From Entrophospora sp. SA101 (Eukaryota > Glomeromycota > Glomeromycetes > Entrophosporales > Entrophosporaceae): a stretch of DNA of 11,515 nt. The notes beneath the pieces are model-generated. The model saw only the letters and a list, made by a program, of their open reading frames with translations. It was not told the DNA's origin and did not search any database. Where the stretch lies: assembly GCA_958430865.1 (NCBI GenBank), contig CAUDNR010000452.1:528-12042 (forward strand), written 5' to 3'. Numbering within the stretch: the first letter of the stretch is position 1; each line of letters begins with the position of its first letter. This document shows, piece after piece, positions 8,301-11,515 of this stretch. The position numbers were made by a program, and so were the translations under genes.

Positions 8301-8783
8301 CTGTTTATAAAACCATATGCGATCACAATAATTATTTGAGAAGTCAATTGGATAATTATAAAATATATTTACAAAATGTTAGAAAACATGCAGCTAATGA
8401 TTCAGCTGGTGGTTTTAATTCAAGTGTAGTTAAAGTGGGTGATAAACAAAAGAAAACTCAGAAATCAAAAATTATAGGTCCTTACAAATTTACATATATT
8501 CAATTAGAAAAAGAGGGAATTATTGAAGACAGTAGTGTTCCTGATAATAGGTAAGTTTTGATAAATTTTGATAGATGAATCGTTCAACCAATAAATCAAT
8601 AGACAATTTATTTTATGTCTGGAAAAAATTATTTAGACGGGAAGGGATATTTTTCAATATTTCATCGCCACTGCCTGGAGCATTTATGATTGCTCTTTAC
8701 TATAAAGGCCGTGATGCTGCTATTTTAGAAATGGATCTGAAGCTTGACGATCTTTTGGAAAAAGTGAATATTATTTATATGTG

Positions 8784-8820
<37 letters not shown>

Positions 8821-8959
8821 GAATATATTAATTAATTCTTAAAATTTTTTTTATTAGCAACAAGATAATGTTTTATCAATAGACCTTGAATATGTTAGAT
8901 TGAACGTCAACAAGCTTTTAAATTTGTTGAACAAGACATTTACCAAAAGAAAGACGTAG
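5319..8959 (+). CDS. gap1: Ras GTPase-activating protein, Gap1/Sar1/GapA type (12 exons)
   Basis: This protein should stimulate GTP hydrolysis by Ras and so switch off Ras signalling at the plasma membrane. Exons: 5319-5511, 5611-5744, 5909-6154, 6228-6422, 6506-6745, 6821-6973, 7063-7224, 7337-7441, 7556-7685, 7959-8550, 8637-8763, 8858-8959. All introns are GT-AG, mostly 73-164 nt (intron 9 is 273 nt), and the joined frame is open for 792 codons, close to S. pombe Gap1. Residues 1-60 are a Ser/Thr-rich leader and about 60-125 a likely coiled coil. About 150-420 is the RasGAP domain, with the Arg-finger-loop motif LLRANTP (Arg209), the FLR motif [13 protein letters not shown] (Arg358) and [12 protein letters not shown] (from 388). 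About 580-790 is the RasGAP_C domain, including [13 protein letters not shown]. Unlike IQGAP, no calponin-homology or IQ motif precedes the GAP domain, which argues for the Gap1/GapA group. The 5319 ATG is the first in frame with the leader. The C-terminus may extend through another exon. Family is certain; the symbol is by orthology of architecture. Confidence 0.93.
7304..7335. repeat. TTA/CTA microsatellite within RasGAP intron 7
   Basis: A run of TTA and CTA triplets leads up to the acceptor (ttactatttag) before exon 8 and doubles as its polypyrimidine-like tract. Confidence 0.7.
8786..8814. repeat. (AT)n microsatellite in RasGAP intron 11
   Basis: About 14 AT dinucleotides followed by ACACAC lie in the intron between exons 11 and 12. 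The tract is likely polymorphic in length between strains. Confidence 0.9.
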
Positions 8960-9032
8960 TTATTGTACATAATTTTTATTGTTTATTAGTTATAATAATT
9001 CTAATTAATTAAAAACCCTTTTTCTTTAATAG

Positions 9033-9096
9033 GGATATGACTATCAGTGAATGGAGTAAAATGTGTATTTCCTCTTGCGTGCAACAACCTGTTTGA
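9033..9096 (+). other. Possible alternative terminal exon 13 of the RasGAP gene
   Basis: The TAG that ends exon 12 lies inside GTAGTT, the same hexamer as the donor of intron 2. If 8956-9032 is spliced out (77 nt, acceptor ctttaatag), the frame continues with DMTISEWSKMCISSCVQQPV and stops at 9094-9096, giving about 812 residues. This segment is clearly less AT-rich than the flanking non-coding DNA, which favours coding, but it is short and I recognise no domain in it. Retention of the intron would give the shorter protein ending KRKT. Confidence 0.45.
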
Positions 9097-9207
9097 TAAT
9101 TTTTTAAAATTTATATTTATTAATACATGCATATTTATTAATTTTATAATTTAATTTGTTTAAATTATATATTTTTATAAGTAACGTTTTTTTTTTTGTA
9201 ATAATAA

Positions 9208-9238
<31 letters not shown>

Positions 9239-9871
9239 AACAATAATAATGTTTTAAAGAAACAAGTTCCAAGTAAAAAACATTTTTATGTAAAGCCATT
9301 CACGTATATTTATACACACTCAATCTTGACAAAGTGGAATAATTAATCCTTTCACGATTGTTTGGTTTGCTTCACTTTAAACTATCGGTCGATTTCCACT
9401 TAATTTGGTAAGATCAACGTTACTTTAATCTTATTTCTCACTCGCATGTAAACTGGATCTAAATATTTTTTGTAATTTTTTACTTGCTATGGTTCAGCTA
9501 ATTGTTTTTGGGCGTGTTTTTTAGGAAGCGAAATTTTTGAATTTTGTTTAGGATGAATCTAAATTGGTTATAGATCTCTTATTACCAAGTAAGTTAATCG
9601 ATGGATGATTAGTACTAAGATCTAAATTAGATAACCCATTCTAGGTTGAATGAATTTAAATGTGGGGAAATCTAATTTTTGTTGTTCTTTGCAGAAGTAG
9701 GAAATTGAAAACTTGAAAAAAGAATCGTTGAATTAATAATACTTGTTACTATTATCAAGAATTTGAATCCTTGGAATTATTCCGTTACTTTGTTACATCC
9801 ATATTAATATTATTTGTTCCACCACGTTTACAAATTTGACCACTCACAGTAAATTTTTTTTTTTGCGCAAA
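9097..9871. promoter_or_regulatory. Intergenic region with ATA microsatellite; putative kinase promoter
   Basis: The first part is AT-rich RasGAP 3' flank, with an ATA/AAT microsatellite at 9199-9250. The rest (about 9260-9871) is less AT-rich, with no convincing ORF, and ends in a T-tract and gcgcaaaATG. By position it should contain the 3' end of the RasGAP transcript and the promoter and leader of the kinase gene. I found no TIRs or coding remnants. Confidence 0.4.
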
Positions 9872-11209
9872 ATGAACGGCACTTCAAAATCATCGTATGG
9901 TAATTGTGATACGTGCGATCAACCACAAACTGACAACGGATGGTGTTCTGTGTGCCAAACTAAAATATTTCAAGAGAATTTTATAAATTGGACAAGCGGT
10001 AATCAAAAAATTGATGAACTAATCCAGGAGACGCAAATTAATCCAATCAACCCTGGTCGAATATTGGAATGGATACCATATGAAAAGATTAAAATCGTGA
10101 AAAAAATAGGCAAAGGTGGCTTTAGCACTATTTATGAAGCAATTTGGATTGATGGCCCAATAGTTTGGGATGGTGTAAAGTTGAACAGAAAATCTAATTG
10201 TAAAATTGCTTTGAAAAATTTGGATACTTCATCTGAATCTTTGAGTGATGAATACTTAAATGAGGTAAAATTAATTATGTAATTATTTAATTATTTGATA
10301 ATTTAATTACTTTGACGATGAATAAAAAAAAATTTTTTATTTCTTTCAAAAAAGTTAAAACTTCATTTACGTTGTAATAGTATTTTTGTTTTGAAATGTT
10401 ATGGTATAACAAAAGACAATTCAACAAAAAATTATATGTTGGTATTATTACATGCAGGAGCTGGTGATTTACGTAAAGATCTTATTTTAAATTCAAAGAT
10501 GCGATCATGGATGGGTAAAGTAGCATTGTTGGAAAGTGTTATCGTTGGTTTAGCAACAATTCATGAAGCAAATGTGGTACATCGTGATTTTCATTCTGGA
10601 AATATTTTACGTGATCAAGGTTGGACTTATATTAGTGATTTGGGAATGTCACGTCCAATCACTACCACCAACAACAACTCAACCACAAAAAATGCAATTT
10701 ATGGTGTGTTACCATATGTAGCACCCGAAGTATTGAAAGGTCAAGAGTATACAAAGGAAAGTGACATTTATAGTTTTGGTATGGTAATGTGGGAGATAAC
10801 TTCATGTCAACAACCATTTTCTGATAGGCCACACAATATAGAATTGGCAATGGATATTTGTGGTAGTAGTGGTAAAGGAGAAGGATTAAGACCTCCCATA
10901 ATTGATGGTACCCCAGAATGTTATGTAGATTTGATGAAACAATGTTGGGATGCTGACCCATCAAAAAGACCTACAGCAAAAGAAATCAAACAAGTCATTA
11001 GATATAAATGGTATACCCTTACCATCTATATTAATCAATTTGTAAATGCAGAAATATTTAGGATTAATTCATTAAAGATTCAAGATAAAGACAAAGAGGA
11101 AATACATCCTAATGCTATATACACTAGTAGATTACTCGATTTCACTGATGCAATTCAAACATTTGACAAAAGGGATTTTAGAGGTATTGATTATTATTTG
11201 TTGGATTGA
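9872..11209 (+). CDS. Protein kinase with N-terminal Cys4 motif (two exons), Glomeromycotina-expanded family
   Basis: Predicted Ser/Thr or tyrosine-kinase-like protein kinase of 415 aa, cytosolic (no signal peptide or membrane segment). Exons are 9872-10264 and 10355-11209, with a 90-nt GT-AG intron of phase 0. The ATG at 9872 is preferred because the open frame before it has only a TTG. Residues 12-28 hold C-x2-C and C-x2-C pairs (CDTC...CSVC), a small zinc-ribbon-like module, followed by the linker NWTSGNQKIDELIQETQ. The kinase domain spans about 70-350: Gly-rich loop GKGGFSTIYEA (80-90), Lys115 in IALKNL, catalytic loop HRDFHSGNIL (Asp209, with Phe where Leu is usual), metal-binding Asp226 in SDLG (DLG in place of DFG), APE at 254-256, and the C-lobe motif SDIYSFGMVMWEI. 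All core catalytic residues are present, so it should be active. The last 65 residues form a tail without a known domain. Substrate and pathway cannot be told. Confidence 0.92.
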
Positions 11210-11376
11210 TTGATTGATCATTTGTTTTGTTCATTAATTTTTTTATTTGTATTAATTTATCACAGATTCAGGTCAATTAAGTCTCAAATTACCAAATACA
11301 ACAGGAATTTTAAAGTTAAATGAAAATTGATTTATTAAATAATTAAAATATCAACTATAAAATTTAATAATTCCTA
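11210..11376. terminator. 3' flank of the kinase gene
   Basis: AT-rich sequence directly after the kinase stop, without a gene. An AATAAA-like word is not seen close to the stop; caataaaaac near 11379 is a possible distal polyadenylation signal, or may belong to the opposite strand. Confidence 0.3.
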
Positions 11377-11481
11377 TCAATAAAAACATACATAGACTTT
11401 CTTTTGACTAGATTGCTTTAATTCTCCACATTGATCATTAATATAAATGGGCCATGCTTGCAACAAAACCAAAGTGAACAT
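11377..11481 (-). CDS. Possible small or partial secreted-type ORF at the right edge
   Basis: A minus-strand frame starting at ATG 11481-11479 encodes 34 residues. It starts with a hydrophobic stretch (MFTLVLLQAWPIYI), then NDQCGELKQSSQKKVYV, and stops at 11377. Upstream of that ATG the frame stays open for only a few codons (FLVIP). The hydrophobic start would suit a signal peptide, and the frame could be a terminal or first exon of a gene continuing outside the window. The neighbouring frame (KFLIPEILGN, then TNVHFGFVASMAHLY) looks equally plausible. I do not recognise either, so this is a weak call. Confidence 0.2.
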   Translation of the reverse strand: MFTLVLLQAWPIYINDQCGELKQSSQKKVYVCFY

Positions 11482-11515
11482 TGGTATTACCAAGAATTTC
11501 AGGGATCAAAAATTT

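Noticed and set aside
8575..8784. Separate small gene starting [12 protein letters not shown]
   Set aside because: Its first third is RasGAP intron 10 and the rest is exon 11 ([13 protein letters not shown]), in frame with the neighbouring exons.
5319..8959. IQGAP identity for the RasGAP gene
   Set aside because: No calponin-homology domain or IQ motifs are present and the length (~792 aa) fits Gap1/GapA, although the GAP and RasGAP_C parts are related.
9199..9250. Regulatory element between RasGAP and kinase
   Set aside because: It is a plain ATA/AAT microsatellite.
10662..10964. Minus-strand 100-codon ORF over the kinase domain
   Set aside because: Antisense shadow of the conserved kinase exon.

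Overview
The window looks like nuclear DNA of an early-diverging filamentous fungus, most likely an arbuscular mycorrhizal fungus of the Rhizophagus type. The reasons are very high AT content, short AT-rich GT-AG introns (mostly 73-164 nt), Asn-rich low-complexity coding sequence, abundant repeats, and a protein kinase with an N-terminal Cys4 motif and a DLG activation-segment start, as in the large kinase expansions of Glomeromycotina. The organism is inferred; no database search was possible.

Positions 1-5300 are accessory, repeat-rich and full of gene debris. They begin with a tandem satellite (about 3.4 copies of a 179-189 bp unit, 1-633). A minus-strand remnant of a bacterial-looking DEAD-box RNA helicase (1195-1440) has two adjacent stops just before its P-loop. 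An O-fucosyltransferase-like gene (1982-3412) is broken by three single-base indels. Its putative membrane-anchor region is interrupted by 24 bases matching the 5' half and GAAA-capped hairpin of group II intron domain V (2092-2115). A probable hAT/BED zinc-finger remnant follows (3702-3866). Then come two non-autonomous inverted-repeat elements: a pogo/Tc1-mariner-like 141-bp MITE with TA duplication (3931-4071), and a 134-bp element with 29-bp inverted repeats (4305-4438). A remnant at 4764-5035 is open in two successive frames.

Positions 5319-8959 hold an intact 12-exon gene for a Ras GTPase-activating protein of the Gap1/Sar1/GapA type (RasGAP plus RasGAP_C, about 792 aa). Every junction obeys GT-AG and keeps frame. 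An alternative thirteenth exon (9033-9096) and an alternative in-frame acceptor in intron 9 are possible.

Positions 9097-9871 are AT-rich intergenic DNA with an ATA microsatellite and the likely promoter of the next gene. Positions 9872-11209 encode a two-exon, 415-aa protein kinase with all core catalytic motifs. The right edge (11210-11515) is mostly featureless, with one weak minus-strand ORF.

The intact genes are both signalling proteins: a negative regulator of Ras and a kinase of a lineage-expanded family. Nothing in the sequence shows that they act together. The left half is decayed and transposon-bearing, with no sign of an operon or a coordinated system.
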